Shown here: positions 27,243 through 36,334 of the stretch, piece after piece
How positions within the stretch are numbered: position 1 is the first letter of the stretch
How the letters are laid out: each line of letters begins with the position of its first letter
Origin: Leptolyngbya sp. SIOISBB
GTDB taxonomy: Bacteria; Cyanobacteriota; Cyanobacteriia; Phormidesmidales; Phormidesmidaceae
DNA length: 64,000 bases
Direction of reading: 5' to 3'
Assembly: GCA_010671905.1 (NCBI GenBank)
Contig: JAAHII010000001.1
Location: 4,836,001-4,900,000, forward strand
The notes under the pieces: model-generated
The model's database searches: none
Seen by the model: the letters and a program-made list of their open reading frames with translations, nothing else
Told to the model about the DNA's origin: nothing
Position numbers and translations under genes: made by a program

Positions 27243-28066
27243 GATTTATCTATTGTGAGGGATGTTAGCCCATCTCGTGGTTAAAGCCCAAACAAACTCA
27301 GGGAACTTGTGTGGCAAGTCGCTTTCACGCTGGCATTGTAGGGTGCGTCATCCCTATGAATCTAGAACGCTTTGACGACGGACATGACTGCGCCCGCACC
27401 CCATTAACTAGCTAGGGGCCGATCGCTTTGCAGCAAAAGGTGCAGCCGCTAAATGATGACAGCCCCGAGGCTAGAGGCAAGGCTAATTCTGCGGACTCAC
27501 TCTCTAACCGGTTGAAGAGACAGACATGCTTGGCCCCAGAACCAGTTGTCACCGTTGCCGGTTCTGATTAGCAGATGCCAGGTGTTGACCGGCGGACGGG
27601 GATGACGGTTGGGGCTGGAACTGACTAATCGCGACCAGGGATAATGTTATGGAGAATGCCACCTCGGGTCATTCTGATCACGCAGTGAAGGACCGTCGGC
27701 AGCCGACTGAATCCGACCGATTGCCGCCCCCTAGAGAGTAATCTGTCCGTAATCCGACCAGATTATCCGGGAATCCTACATATCAAGTTGAATATCTATG
27801 GGAATAGAGAAGCTGCTGCGTCGTTCGGGTACCTGCTCTGTCCTCCTTGGCGCCCCTGTTTTGGAGAGACACCGCAATCACTGAGCCCCCCACCCCTTAC
27901 CCGACAATTGCTGCTGCCCTCCCTACCCTTGTGCGTCCGCGTTTACAGTTGTGGTGAATGTCCATCAGCGATGATGATAGGGCTGAAGATTTCGGCTCAC
28001 TTATACTTGACCTCGTTGATAGCACCACGTGTTATTAATCCGCACAGGCCTACCTTCTTCCCTGTA
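27243..28066. other. Spacer between alaS and the GGDEF gene
   Basis: No supported gene. The frame of the GGDEF protein stays open from 27788, but residues encoded before ATG 28067 are Pro/Leu/Cys-rich and unlike any domain, so this is treated as untranslated. No riboswitch or strong terminator recognised. Confidence 0.45.
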
Positions 28067-29050
28067 ATGAATGCATCGGTTTTAATCGTCGGAGATCCCG
28101 ACTTTTCAGCATATCTCTGTGAACAAGTGCGGGGGCTAGCCGTGATGACATCTTGGCAAGTGCCGGATGTTGAGTCGGCGGCTGAGTTATTGGACTCTGA
28201 CGTTCCTGACATTATTTTGTTCCAAGCGACTCAGCCCGATAATTGGGAGTATTGTCAAGCGTTGAAACAGCAGCGTCGTTTCATGTGGTGCTACACCATT
28301 TTGTTGGATGAGCGGCTCTGCCCTGAGACTCATACATCTGAAGAAGCCCTGCTGCGGCAGGCCGGACTGACGACCACTGCTCTGGAGACGGGCGCGGATG
28401 CCTATTTATGGATCCCCCGATCGCCAGAAGTGCTGTCTGTTTCCTCTCGCGAACATTTGAACCGCAGCTTACAAGCCCACATTCGAATTGCTTTTCGACG
28501 TAATCAGGCTTATCGGGAGTTATCCCAGACAAATGATTTGCTATCGGCGATCGCCTTGGTCGATCCGCTAACGCAATTGGGCAACCGCCGGGCCTTTGAT
28601 TGGGAATTGCCGCGACAGATTCAAGTCACCCGTGAGCAGCAGCATCCCCTCAGTCTCTTGATCATCGACATCGATTTCTTTAAGCGAGTCAATGATGAGC
28701 ACGGTCATTTAGTCGGTGACCAAGTGCTGAGAATGTTTGCTGATCGCCTGCGACACCATATGCGCTTTTATGAAACGCCGTTTCGTTATGGGGGGGAAGA
28801 GTTTGTCGTGCTGCTGCAAAGTACCACGGCGAAAGATGCCCAAAAACTCGCAGAGCGGTTACGGCGGCTGGTTAACGATGCGCCGTTTGTGATTAGTCAC
28901 ACTCTGGATCTGTCTTTGACCATCAGCATCGGTACGGCAACGTTAACCGCAGAGGATGATGAAAAAGGCGAAGACTTGATCAGACGGGCAGATGGCAACC
29001 TGCTGCAGGCTAAGCGGACTGGTCGTAATCGAGTGATTACGGGCTCCTGA
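28067..29050 (+). CDS. Diguanylate cyclase (GGDEF) with degenerate receiver domain
   Basis: 327 aa from ATG 28067. Residues 1-120 look like a response-regulator receiver (NASVLIVGDPDFSAYLCEQV), but the acidic pocket reads GDPD and the phosphoacceptor position after PDIILF is glutamine, so it is probably a pseudo-receiver. A linker helix leads to the GGDEF domain: DPLTQLGNRRAFDWEL, IDIDFFKRVNDEHGHLVGDQ, and the active loop RYGGEEF, all intact. The residues before it, RFYE then five residues then GGEEF, occupy the inhibitory I-site position with E replacing D. It would make cyclic di-GMP from two GTP; regulation by phosphorylation is unlikely. Confidence 0.9.
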   Translation: MNASVLIVGDPDFSAYLCEQVRGLAVMTSWQVPDVESAAELLDSDVPDIILFQATQPDNWEYCQALKQQRRFMWCYTILLDERLCPETHTSEEALLRQAGLTTTALETGADAYLWIPRSPEVLSVSSREHLNRSLQAHIRIAFRRNQAYRELSQTNDLLSAIALVDPLTQLGNRRAFDWELPRQIQVTREQQHPLSLLIIDIDFFKRVNDEHGHLVGDQVLRMFADRLRHHMRFYETPFRYGGEEFVVLLQSTTAKDAQKLAERLRRLVNDAPFVISHTLDLSLTISIGTATLTAEDDEKGEDLIRRADGNLLQAKRTGRNRVITGS

Positions 29051-29149
29051 GGATGGGCTATCGATTAGATGATGAATGGCGAGTTGCTGGTGTCAGCTAT
29101 GTCTGGGCACCAACAGTCAAGGGCTGCTGCAAAACGATGGATGCTGATA

Positions 29150-29818
29150 TCAGGCAGAGCGCCCAGCCGCGTGATCAAAGGGGATGATGGTGTCATCAGC
29201 GATCGCATAGGCAGTCGCTGCTTGGTGAATGGAGACGGTATAACCGCCGGTAAAGTCACCAAAAGAGGGCAGCGTCAGGCGATTGAGCGACGCTTCCCAG
29301 TAAAAGCAAGGCAACCGCAAGCGATCGCCCTGACCCCCGATCTGCACACAAGGGTGAACATGACCGCAAACGTTTAGTCCCTCATGATTGGGCAGGGGTT
29401 CGTGGCTCAAGATCATGGAGTCGAGGTCGATGGGATGGATATGGCAGGTTAGGGAAAATTGTGATAATTCGTCTGCCAGAGGGCGATCGTGGTTCCCGAG
29501 AATCAGGTGAGCCTCTAATTGCGTTATAGCCAAAAACTTGAGCCACCCATCAATTACTTCGTCTACCAGGCCCGCTTGCGCATGAAAGAGATCACCCAAT
29601 ACGAACAGTTGCCGAGCCTGAGTCCGGGCCTGGGCCTGTTGCAGGCGTTGGAGGGTCGCCTGATTAACTTGACTAGGAACTGGAATGCCAAAGTGTTGAA
29701 ACGTTTCTGACTTGCCAAGATGCACATCGGAGACGAGGAGCGCTGAGTGTGTGGGTAGATACACGGCCTTTTCGGGCAGCAGTGTCAGCGTTTGATTGTG
29801 GAGGACGACTGTTTCCAT
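29150..29818 (-). CDS. pdeM: Ligase-associated metallophosphoesterase (PdeM family)
   Basis: 222 aa from ATG 29818; a GTG two codons earlier is possible. Calcineurin-like motifs are all present: SDVHLGK, VLGDLFHAQ (the GD motif), LILGNHD and CGHVHP. The arrangement and length match the PdeM/Icc-like endonuclease family that accompanies DNA ligase and helicase genes in DNA-damage operons. Here no ligase neighbour is visible, so the family name rests on sequence only. Convergent with the GGDEF gene. Confidence 0.85.
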   Translation of the reverse strand: METVVLHNQTLTLLPEKAVYLPTHSALLVSDVHLGKSETFQHFGIPVPSQVNQATLQRLQQAQARTQARQLFVLGDLFHAQAGLVDEVIDGWLKFLAITQLEAHLILGNHDRPLADELSQFSLTCHIHPIDLDSMILSHEPLPNHEGLNVCGHVHPCVQIGGQGDRLRLPCFYWEASLNRLTLPSFGDFTGGYTVSIHQAATAYAIADDTIIPFDHAAGRSA

Positions 29819-29926
29819 GAGCACCGTTTCTTGACGTTCTTCACTGTGCCACAGTCATGGCAGGTTGGGTTTTGCTGAATGCCGTTACAGTGATAAACGC
29901 GATCGCCTCTCACTTACCTACCCGTT

Positions 29927-30850
29927 ATGGCTCAGACTATTCCCGTTTTAAACCTCCAGGATTTTGTGTACGGTTCGCTAGCTCAGCAACAGACATTTGT
30001 CGAGCAGTTAGGGCAAGCGTTGACGGCGATCGGGTTTTTCGCGCTGACCGGTCACGGCATCGATACGGCCTTGGTTCAATCCGCTTATGATATGGCAGCA
30101 GCGGTATTCACGCTGCCTGCTGCGGTCAAACAGCAATACGAAAATCGGGCGCTCAATGGTCAGCGCGGGTTTACCGCCTTTGGTCGTGAACATGCCAAAG
30201 ACTCGCCCCATCCAGATCTCAAGGAGTTTTGGCACATCGGGCCAGAGCCGATGCTGCCACTGAATCTATGGCCCGATGAAGTACCGGCTTTTAAGACCGT
30301 TATGCTGGAGCTGTTTGAGCAGCTGGATCACTGTGCCCGAGTGCTGCTCACGGCCTGTGCGCTTTATCTTGACTTGCCCAGAGAGGCGCTGGCCCAAGCG
30401 ACAGTCGACAGTCCCACACTGCTGCGAGTGCTGCACTATCCGCCGGTGTCGGCGGGGTTACCGACGTCACAAGTGCGAGCGGCTGCTCACGAAGATATCA
30501 ACCTGATTACTCTGCTATGCGAGGCGACGGCTCCCGGTTTAGAACTGTTGCAAGCTGATGGCACCTGGTTACCCATCGCGGCGATTCCTGGCCAGCTCAT
30601 TGTGGATACGGGCGACATGTTACAGAACCTGACCAACGGTCTGTTTAAAAGCACCACCCATCGAGTCACGAATCCTGACAACGATCGCGATCGGCGCTTT
30701 TCACTCCCGTTTTTCGTCCATCCCCGCTCCGAAGTCGACTTATCGCCCCGTGCTGTTTGTGTGGCCCGCACTGGTGGAGTCTCTCAGTTTCCTGATTGGA
30801 CCGCTGGGGAATACTTGACTCAGCGCCTCCAGGAAATTGGGTTGGCCTGA
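29927..30850 (+). CDS. 2-oxoglutarate/Fe(II)-dependent oxygenase (isopenicillin N synthase-like)
   Basis: 307 aa. N-terminal DIOX_N part IPVLNLQDF, then GFFALTGHGID; the double-stranded beta-helix core carries the iron ligands His188 and Asp190 (AAHEDINLITLL) and His245 (KSTTHRVTNP), and the 2-oxoglutarate-binding Arg257-x-Ser259 (RRFSLPFF). All residues needed for activity are present. It oxidises a small metabolite that cannot be named. ATG 29927 fits the family start exactly. It stands alone, divergent from pdeM (109 bp). Confidence 0.92.
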   Translation: MAQTIPVLNLQDFVYGSLAQQQTFVEQLGQALTAIGFFALTGHGIDTALVQSAYDMAAAVFTLPAAVKQQYENRALNGQRGFTAFGREHAKDSPHPDLKEFWHIGPEPMLPLNLWPDEVPAFKTVMLELFEQLDHCARVLLTACALYLDLPREALAQATVDSPTLLRVLHYPPVSAGLPTSQVRAAAHEDINLITLLCEATAPGLELLQADGTWLPIAAIPGQLIVDTGDMLQNLTNGLFKSTTHRVTNPDNDRDRRFSLPFFVHPRSEVDLSPRAVCVARTGGVSQFPDWTAGEYLTQRLQEIGLA

Positions 30851-31274
30851 CTGACCTTCTAGAGCTGAAATTTGACTGCTACAGGGAGACTCATGAGTCT
30901 CCTATAAACTTTGCTGTTCAACAGGGATATAGCAAGCTGCAGTTTGATCAGGTCGCCCTGGATTGTTGAAACCATTTTCTAGTAAGCATTTCAATTCCGC
31001 ATTCCGACCTCCACCTTCCGCATTCTGCTATAGATATTTACTTTACAAACGATGAAACGCTCAAACTGATCAAACAATCGCTTTTAGAATGGGGACGACA
31101 GCGGTGCTCTCGCAGTCACCTCACATTGCATATCAAGGGCCAAGGTGAGTGAGAAGTGGCTGGTCTCACACCAGCCATTGTCAGTGAACCCCACTTTTAT
31201 CTGCTGGTATCGGCTTAATCGCTTTGCTAAAAATCGCGTTTATGCGGTTTATCCATCTTCTCTGACTTACCTCG
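30851..31274. other. Spacer with a small perfect hairpin
   Basis: GGCTGGT (31158-31164) and ACCAGCC (31170-31176) form a 7-bp stem with a 5-nt loop. There is no T tract, and no supported gene is present. The sequence around 30980-31030 is pyrimidine-rich and repetitive (ATTCCG-type units). Confidence 0.4.
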
Positions 31275-32864
31275 ATGTCTTCTCATCCTGCTTCGACCCT
31301 GACAGGCCACCAGATTTTCCAGGGCTTGTGTTGGCCTCACGACCAGTGCGTTGGCGCGATTGTTCCCGTGATGCCTCCTGCTGAGGTGCAACTCAAAACG
31401 GCAGCACTGCAACAGATTTTGCACAATCTGAGCGCTGCTGACAGTGGGTGGCCAGCCGATCAACCGCAAACGTCAGCTACGCTACTACCCTACGTTGCTG
31501 ATGAGGTAGAGGAACTGCTAGAAGCCTTGCAGGCAAACCCGATCGCTGCCCTATCTGAGACTGATCAAGCCGTGGCCGAGGACAAGTACGCGAGTTCACC
31601 GCGCCTCCTGGCGGATCTCAGCGCCGATTGGCTATGGGCGATCGCGGCCAGCTCTCTCCTCGGGATGCAACTGCTCGAAGGTGTCGCTGCTCGCATTCAT
31701 GGCTTGCCCCAAGTCTACGGGGTGCGTCTAGTACCCACGCTTGAAATTCAATTTTCCGATGACACTTATGCCCTGGACCTCACGACCCAAAGTTGGGGTT
31801 CCCTGGTGCCTGCATTTGCGTCAGACACCTTTATTCAATTGCTAGATTCGCCCACTGCCTCGCGATTGACAGCCGCTGCCTTGCAAACCCAGATTTGTCA
31901 TCGCAGCACTGCTCTGGTGCCAGCCCTGCATCCTTGGTTTGAGGGTCTATTAGTCAATCTCTGCCTACCGGACACCGTCTGGACAACGGGCCAGGCTCGT
32001 CTCGTACCGCAGCTGTTGCCGCTAACGACTCAAGTTGCTGATCCTGAATCGGTGACGATGGCGGGGCCCCTCAGCAGTTTCGACCATAATGGTCTGCCGA
32101 CTGCTCGGGTTTGGCAAGCAGAGCAATCGTCAACCATCGTTGTTGATACCCCGACTGTGGTGGTTGCCAGTCCTCGCCAGCCGTCGCCTTGGCCGCTGGA
32201 ATCAGAGCTCACTTTTCAGCATGCTGAAGCTTTGATCCCAGCGCTGCGGACCCTGCACCAACAGTCATTGAGTCGTCAAGTCGCTGAGTATGGTCGATCA
32301 CACGCCGAGATTAAACCGCCCGATCTCCTCGAAGCTGTTCTCAGTTCCTCTTCACCGGTGGCCGACGGGCTGGGCTTGACCTTTGGCCAGTCGCCGCTAT
32401 CGTTGTCGGAGCTGTGCCACCAGGTGAAATGGCTATGGATTCAAGCGGGTCAAGAGTACATGCCGCTAATGAGTGGGGTACCAGCGCGGCAGTTGCGGTC
32501 TGGGCAGCGCTGGCAGGCGGGCACCTTGCTCAGTCAGGGACAATTGCTCTTCATGGCCGAGGACCAAGCGATCGCGGCGCTGGATGTCGCCAGCAGTGAG
32601 TGGATGGCTCCCGCAACGAACTTAGACGTGGCAGATCTACTGCATCTATCTTTAGCAACTGAACCCGGAGCCCCAGTCTGGCGCGTCGATCAGTTAACGC
32701 AGCAGGTTAGTCAAACGGTGGCTGCGCGATCGCCCCTAATCGCTAGCCTCAACACTCCTCAACCGGTCAAACTCTGGTCGCCTCAGGCTGAGCTCTTTCC
32801 AGAAATGGTGATTCCCGATCTTTATCTGCGCTGGCAACTCGTGCTGACATTTTTCCCTCGGTAA
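31275..32864 (+). CDS. Conserved-looking hypothetical protein, 529 aa
   Basis: Single long frame with strong coding character, starting at ATG 31275 (SSHPASTLTGHQIFQGLCWP). It has no signal peptide and no membrane span. It is rich in Leu, Ala, Gln and Ser, with isolated segments such as LWAIAASSLLGMQLLEGVAA and a C-terminal VIPDLYLRWQLVLTFFPR. I recognise no domain. It lies 228 bp upstream of a GvpF/GvpL-type protein in the same direction, so the two may be expressed together. Similar large orphan proteins are common in filamentous cyanobacteria. Confidence 0.75.
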   Translation: MSSHPASTLTGHQIFQGLCWPHDQCVGAIVPVMPPAEVQLKTAALQQILHNLSAADSGWPADQPQTSATLLPYVADEVEELLEALQANPIAALSETDQAVAEDKYASSPRLLADLSADWLWAIAASSLLGMQLLEGVAARIHGLPQVYGVRLVPTLEIQFSDDTYALDLTTQSWGSLVPAFASDTFIQLLDSPTASRLTAAALQTQICHRSTALVPALHPWFEGLLVNLCLPDTVWTTGQARLVPQLLPLTTQVADPESVTMAGPLSSFDHNGLPTARVWQAEQSSTIVVDTPTVVVASPRQPSPWPLESELTFQHAEALIPALRTLHQQSLSRQVAEYGRSHAEIKPPDLLEAVLSSSSPVADGLGLTFGQSPLSLSELCHQVKWLWIQAGQEYMPLMSGVPARQLRSGQRWQAGTLLSQGQLLFMAEDQAIAALDVASSEWMAPATNLDVADLLHLSLATEPGAPVWRVDQLTQQVSQTVAARSPLIASLNTPQPVKLWSPQAELFPEMVIPDLYLRWQLVLTFFPR

Positions 32865-33092
32865 GATGAAAAGGTGCCACTCTTTCCTTGTAAACCGTTG
32901 CTTGAACTCGTAAAGAATGGCATGCAAAATCCAAAGTTTAGTAATAAAGATTTGAGGCGCTGGAGATTTCAGCGATCGGAATTGTTCTAATTGAGATTGC
33001 AGGTTGCTGATGCAATGGCCCTCGCAGTTCACCGTTGCACTTAATCAGGTGATGCTGCTCTGCTAACTTTGTTCCTGTTGTTGTTCCCATTC

Positions 33093-33767
33093 ATGATTTA
33101 TCTCTATGCCCTGTGCCCCAGCTTGGCCGTTTCCTCTGACTTTCCAGAGGGAATTGGAACATCTCCTGTTGAGGTGCTAACGGTTGGCCCTTTGGGAGCT
33201 GTGATCGAGCGGGAGGTGGATATTGCTCAAATTCAAGCAGACGATACCCAGCTGATGACGGCGGTGCTGGCTCATGATCGCGTGTTGGGGCACCTTTTTA
33301 CGCAAACCCCACTCCTCCCATTACGATTTGGTACCCAGTTCAAAGACCTTGACTCAGTGAAAACCTTACTCTCAGCCCAAGGCGAGACTTATCGAAAAAA
33401 GCTCGACTATTTGCAGGATAAGGCTGAGTACTTGGTCAAGCTGATACCTCAATCGCTAGAGATGCCGGGGATTGCGAGTGACTTGCGAGGCCGCGATTAC
33501 TTTTTAGCCAAAAAACAGCGACTACAGGATCATACGCTTGCCCTACACGAGCAAACCGATCATTTACAACGCTTTCTAGCCGATTTGCAGGCGGCTAACA
33601 TCCCCCTGGTGCAGAGTGCGCCACAAGATAATGAAGAGCGCCTACATGTGTTGCTGTCGAGAGATGCCGAAACCACTCAACAACTGATGACGACTTGGCA
33701 AGAGCAACTGCCGACTTGGCAACTGCTCTGCAGTGAACCCTTGCCGCCTTATCACTTTGCCTCTTGA
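33093..33767 (+). CDS. GvpF/GvpL-family gas vesicle protein, orphan
   Basis: 224 aa from ATG 33093; a TTG at 33069 only adds hydrophobic residues unlike the family. It begins IYLYALCPS, then VEVLTVGPLGAVIEREVDI and LAHDRVLGHLFTQTPLLPLRFG, all typical of GvpF/GvpL, whose members cap or nucleate gas vesicles. No gvpA, gvpC or gvpN is nearby. Isolated GvpF/L-like genes occur in bacteria without vesicles, so the role may be different. The middle section is a coiled-coil-like helical region (about residues 105-185). A MITE copy lies 97 bp downstream. Confidence 0.82.
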   Translation: MIYLYALCPSLAVSSDFPEGIGTSPVEVLTVGPLGAVIEREVDIAQIQADDTQLMTAVLAHDRVLGHLFTQTPLLPLRFGTQFKDLDSVKTLLSAQGETYRKKLDYLQDKAEYLVKLIPQSLEMPGIASDLRGRDYFLAKKQRLQDHTLALHEQTDHLQRFLADLQAANIPLVQSAPQDNEERLHVLLSRDAETTQQLMTTWQEQLPTWQLLCSEPLPPYHFAS

Positions 33768-33864
33768 GCGAGCTTTTCTGGCAGCCTTGCTCATGCTGGC
33801 TGACCTCTAAACCACGTCCAAGTTGAAAACTGGAGTTGTGCTTGTTTGAAAAAAACTCTCCCAA

Positions 33865-34071
33865 CCTCTCCTTGAGAAGGCTGCCGCTTACACACATCTC
33901 TAGAGCTCAGCGCAAATGGCAGATCCCCCACTGTTGCTGCCCCCTTAAGCAGGGGCTCTACCCGATTCAAACTGAGATTTCCCCCTTTTTAAGGGGGATT
34001 AAGGGGGATCCAAGCTCAAGCGTGTTCTAAGGAATGACTTATGTATAAGCCGTAGCCTTGAGCAGGAGAGG
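33865..34071. mobile_element. MITE-like element, copy 2 (207 bp, diverged ends)
   Basis: Same order of blocks as 24215-24422: CCTCTCCTTG end, AAGGCTGCCGCTTA, CTAGAGCTCAGCGCAAATGG, the CCCCCTTTTTAAGGGGG palindrome, GATCCAAGCTCA, and a right end with AGCCTTG. The terminal repeats carry several substitutions, so this is the older copy. No ORF inside. Confidence 0.75.
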
Positions 34072-34140
34072 TGCCGCAGGCGGTGAGGTTATACCAGATG
34101 TCAAAACTCCACTTCTGGATCTGGATGAGGTTCAAAGTGG

Positions 34141-34362
34141 TTATTTTCGCCAAAACAGGGCAAAAAAATTGGGCTCATTTTGCATCGCAGCGTGGTCTGC
34201 TTGATGCTGCTGAGCCAATCGATAATGATCTTCGCAGTAAGTCTCTAGGGCATCACGATAATGTTGTTCTTGCCGAAATTCTATGCTGAGCTGATGCATT
34301 TCCAGAACCTCGAGCACTTCTTGAGGACTGGGTTCGTATCGGCGGAGCAGGTGTTCAAACAC
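34141..34362 (-). CDS. Small acidic/His-rich hypothetical protein, 73 aa
   Basis: GTG start at 34362; upstream in-frame codons hit a stop quickly. The sequence FEHLLRRYEPSPQEVLEVLE then MHQLSIEFRQEQHYRDALE is amphipathic and looks genuinely coded, with a tail rich in His, Gln and Phe. No family known to me, no ribosome site seen. It is flanked by the MITE and a low-complexity spacer. Confidence 0.5.
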   Translation of the reverse strand: MFEHLLRRYEPSPQEVLEVLEMHQLSIEFRQEQHYRDALETYCEDHYRLAQQHQADHAAMQNEPNFFALFWRK

Positions 34363-34609
34363 GATAAGCGGCTATGCATTGATTATGAATAGGGTAGCAG
34401 GTGAGTTGAGCAGGGCAAGTGGAAGAGGGTGGCAGAGTGTGATTTTGGTTCTTGGTTTTTAGTTCTGGGTACTGGGTACTGGGTTGTGAGTTCTTGGTTA
34501 CTGGGGCTTAGTTTTCCAAACTCTGAATTCGGAACTCGGAACTTTGCTATTCGACGCACGAGCCCACCAGAGCCAACTGCTTGCTGTTCAGGGGGTGGCA
34601 ATCGAGGGT
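34363..34609. other. Low-complexity spacer
   Basis: Contains T/G-rich near-repeats such as CTGGGTACTGGGTACTGGG (about 34465-34483) and TCGGAACTCGGAACTTTG. This kind of degenerate repeat is frequent in cyanobacterial intergenic DNA. No gene supported; ORFs on both strands are by-products of the repeats. Confidence 0.45.
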
Positions 34610-35710
34610 TCAGGTCAAGGCTCGGCGGAGGGCAGTGACTAGGCGCTCATTCTCTTCGGGGAGGCGAACGGCAACGCGAAAGTAGCGATCGCCTAACTCT
34701 GGGAAGCTTATGCAATCACGAATCAGAATTTGGTCATGCTGTAATAAGTCTCGTTGTAGGGTTGTGACAGAGCGATCGCACTGCACCAAGAGGTAATTCG
34801 CTTGCCCTGGCCAAGGCTGTAAACCAGAGATTGCCTGTAAGGCTTGAAACAAGGCCGGACGCGCGGCTGCCAACCAGTGCCAGGTGCGCTGCTGAAAGTC
34901 ATGATCTTGCAAGACATCGACAACGGCTGCGGCTAATGCATTCACAGGCCAGGGATCACGCCACTGCTGCCAGCGTTGCCAATGGTCGGGATGCGCGATC
35001 GCGTAGCCGAGACGCAACCCCGGCAGGCTGTAGAACTTGGTGAGCGATCGCAAGATGATCAGGTTGGGCCAACGCTCTACAGTGGCGATCAAGCTTTGTT
35101 GCTCAGCTGGTGATACAAAGTCCATAAAGGCTTCGTCCACAATCACCAGAGCAAACTGACTAAGTAGCGTCTCTAAGACGGTTTGGGGAATCACGAACCC
35201 CGTCGGATTATGAGGGGTATTCAGCAGCAGACCGCATCGAGCGGGATCGTGCTGTAGGTCTTGTGCCACCATTGTTAGCCAGTCAAGTTGGCCATTCGCG
35301 GCAGACGCCAAGGGCATTGATATGGGTTGCTCGTGAGCCCCAAAGGCCGATAAGGCTCGCCCATAGTCGCCAAAGGCTGGCCGGATGAGATAAACGGCTT
35401 CTAAGGAGGCAAGATCCCGCCCAGCCCAAGTCAGGAGCTCGGCAGCCCCATTCCCTGGCAAGATCCAGTCAGGGTCGAGGTGATGATGTTGGGCCAGCTG
35501 TTGTTTCAGCCAGGGGTATTGTGGATTCGGATAACGAGCTAATTGCGCCAGATTGTTTTGCAGGGCCATAATCGCTGAGGATGGTGGCCCTAGAGGACTG
35601 ATACTGGCCGAGAAATCGAGCAAAACAAAGGGGGAACAGCCAGCCACGTTAGCAGCCCACTCTAAGTTCCCCCCATGATGCGGTCGATTATTAAACAGAC
35701 TATCTGCCAA
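34610..35710 (-). CDS. cobD: Threonine-phosphate decarboxylase-like PLP aminotransferase (CobD/CobC type)
   Basis: 366 aa, fold type I PLP enzyme. HHGGNLEWAAN, then LLDFSASISPLGPP at the N-terminus distinguish the cobalamin-pathway enzyme from histidinol-phosphate aminotransferase. PLP contacts: NTPHNPTG, VIVDEAFMDF, and the Schiff-base lysine in LRSLTKFYSLPGLRLGY. It would make (R)-1-aminopropan-2-ol phosphate for the nucleotide loop of B12. Start TTG 35710: upstream in-frame sequence meets a stop within the HU gene end and there is no ATG. Only 16 bp separate it from the HU gene, so they are probably cotranscribed. Confidence 0.85.
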   Translation of the reverse strand: MADSLFNNRPHHGGNLEWAANVAGCSPFVLLDFSASISPLGPPSSAIMALQNNLAQLARYPNPQYPWLKQQLAQHHHLDPDWILPGNGAAELLTWAGRDLASLEAVYLIRPAFGDYGRALSAFGAHEQPISMPLASAANGQLDWLTMVAQDLQHDPARCGLLLNTPHNPTGFVIPQTVLETLLSQFALVIVDEAFMDFVSPAEQQSLIATVERWPNLIILRSLTKFYSLPGLRLGYAIAHPDHWQRWQQWRDPWPVNALAAAVVDVLQDHDFQQRTWHWLAAARPALFQALQAISGLQPWPGQANYLLVQCDRSVTTLQRDLLQHDQILIRDCISFPELGDRYFRVAVRLPEENERLVTALRRALT

Positions 35711-35726
35711 CGGTATTCGTAAGGGC

Positions 35727-36002
35727 TTACTTGCTCACCATTTCTTTGAACTGCTTACCGGCAGAGAAGGCGGGCACCTTAGTGGCCGGAATCACCATGG
35801 TCTCACCCGTTTTGGGGTTACGACCTTCACGCTCTTTGCGATCGCGACGCTCAAACGAACCAAAGCCAACGAGAGTCACCTTTTCGCCGCTGGATACCGC
35901 TTCCATAATGACATCGACTGCTGCTGTGAGAACCTTGTCAGCTTCCTTTTTGGTCACCTCAGACTTCTCAGCAATCTTGTCAACTAATTCACCTTTATTC
36001 AT
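35727..36002 (-). CDS. hup: Nucleoid protein HU
   Basis: 91 aa, exactly the family length. MNKGELVDKIAEKSEVTKKE starts the dimerisation helices, GFGSFERRDRKEREGRNPKT and KVPAFSAGKQFKEMV form the DNA-clasping arm and end. ATG 36002 has AGGAG at good spacing. HU bends and compacts DNA. It is followed directly by the cobD-like gene. Confidence 0.96.
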   Translation of the reverse strand: MNKGELVDKIAEKSEVTKKEADKVLTAAVDVIMEAVSSGEKVTLVGFGSFERRDRKEREGRNPKTGETMVIPATKVPAFSAGKQFKEMVSK

Positions 36003-36248
36003 GTTTGTGAGTCTCCTTTTGGGGGAATAAGGGATTTAGAGGGGAGCGATCGCAGACCCCAAAAATGGTCTACACAACAGCCCTAGGGCTAAAATCGCTG
36101 AAACCCCTGACATCCCGGAATTTCACTGCCCTATTCTAAGGGCAACTTCCAAAATATGGATCGTCCAAAGCTTTAATTAATGTCGTTTTCGGCGTTTTTT
36201 TACGAAAGGTAATGTAGTTCCAAGGGTTTGAGGCTCCGTTCAGTGCTT

Positions 36249-36291
36249 AAAAAAATGGCCAAAGCTCTTGTCACACAAGAACTTTAGCCAT
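36249..36291 (-). terminator. Intrinsic terminator of the pil operon
   Basis: On the minus strand a 16-bp stem (ATGGCTAAAGTTCTTG facing CAAGAGCTTTGGCCAT, two G-U pairs, 5-nt loop) is followed by seven T. It lies 44 bp beyond the pilQ stop and 247 bp before the HU start, so it ends the pilMNOQ message. Confidence 0.85.
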
Positions 36292-36334
36292 CACACCAGA
36301 ACCAATAGAGAATGAACCGAAAATGAGCGTTTGC

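Noticed and set aside
27788-28066. N-terminal extension of the GGDEF protein
   Set aside because: Pro/Leu/Cys-rich, not domain-like; ATG 28067 starts exactly at the receiver strand.
34429-34638. ORF over the low-complexity spacer
   Set aside because: Product is a translation of TGGGTACT-type repeats.
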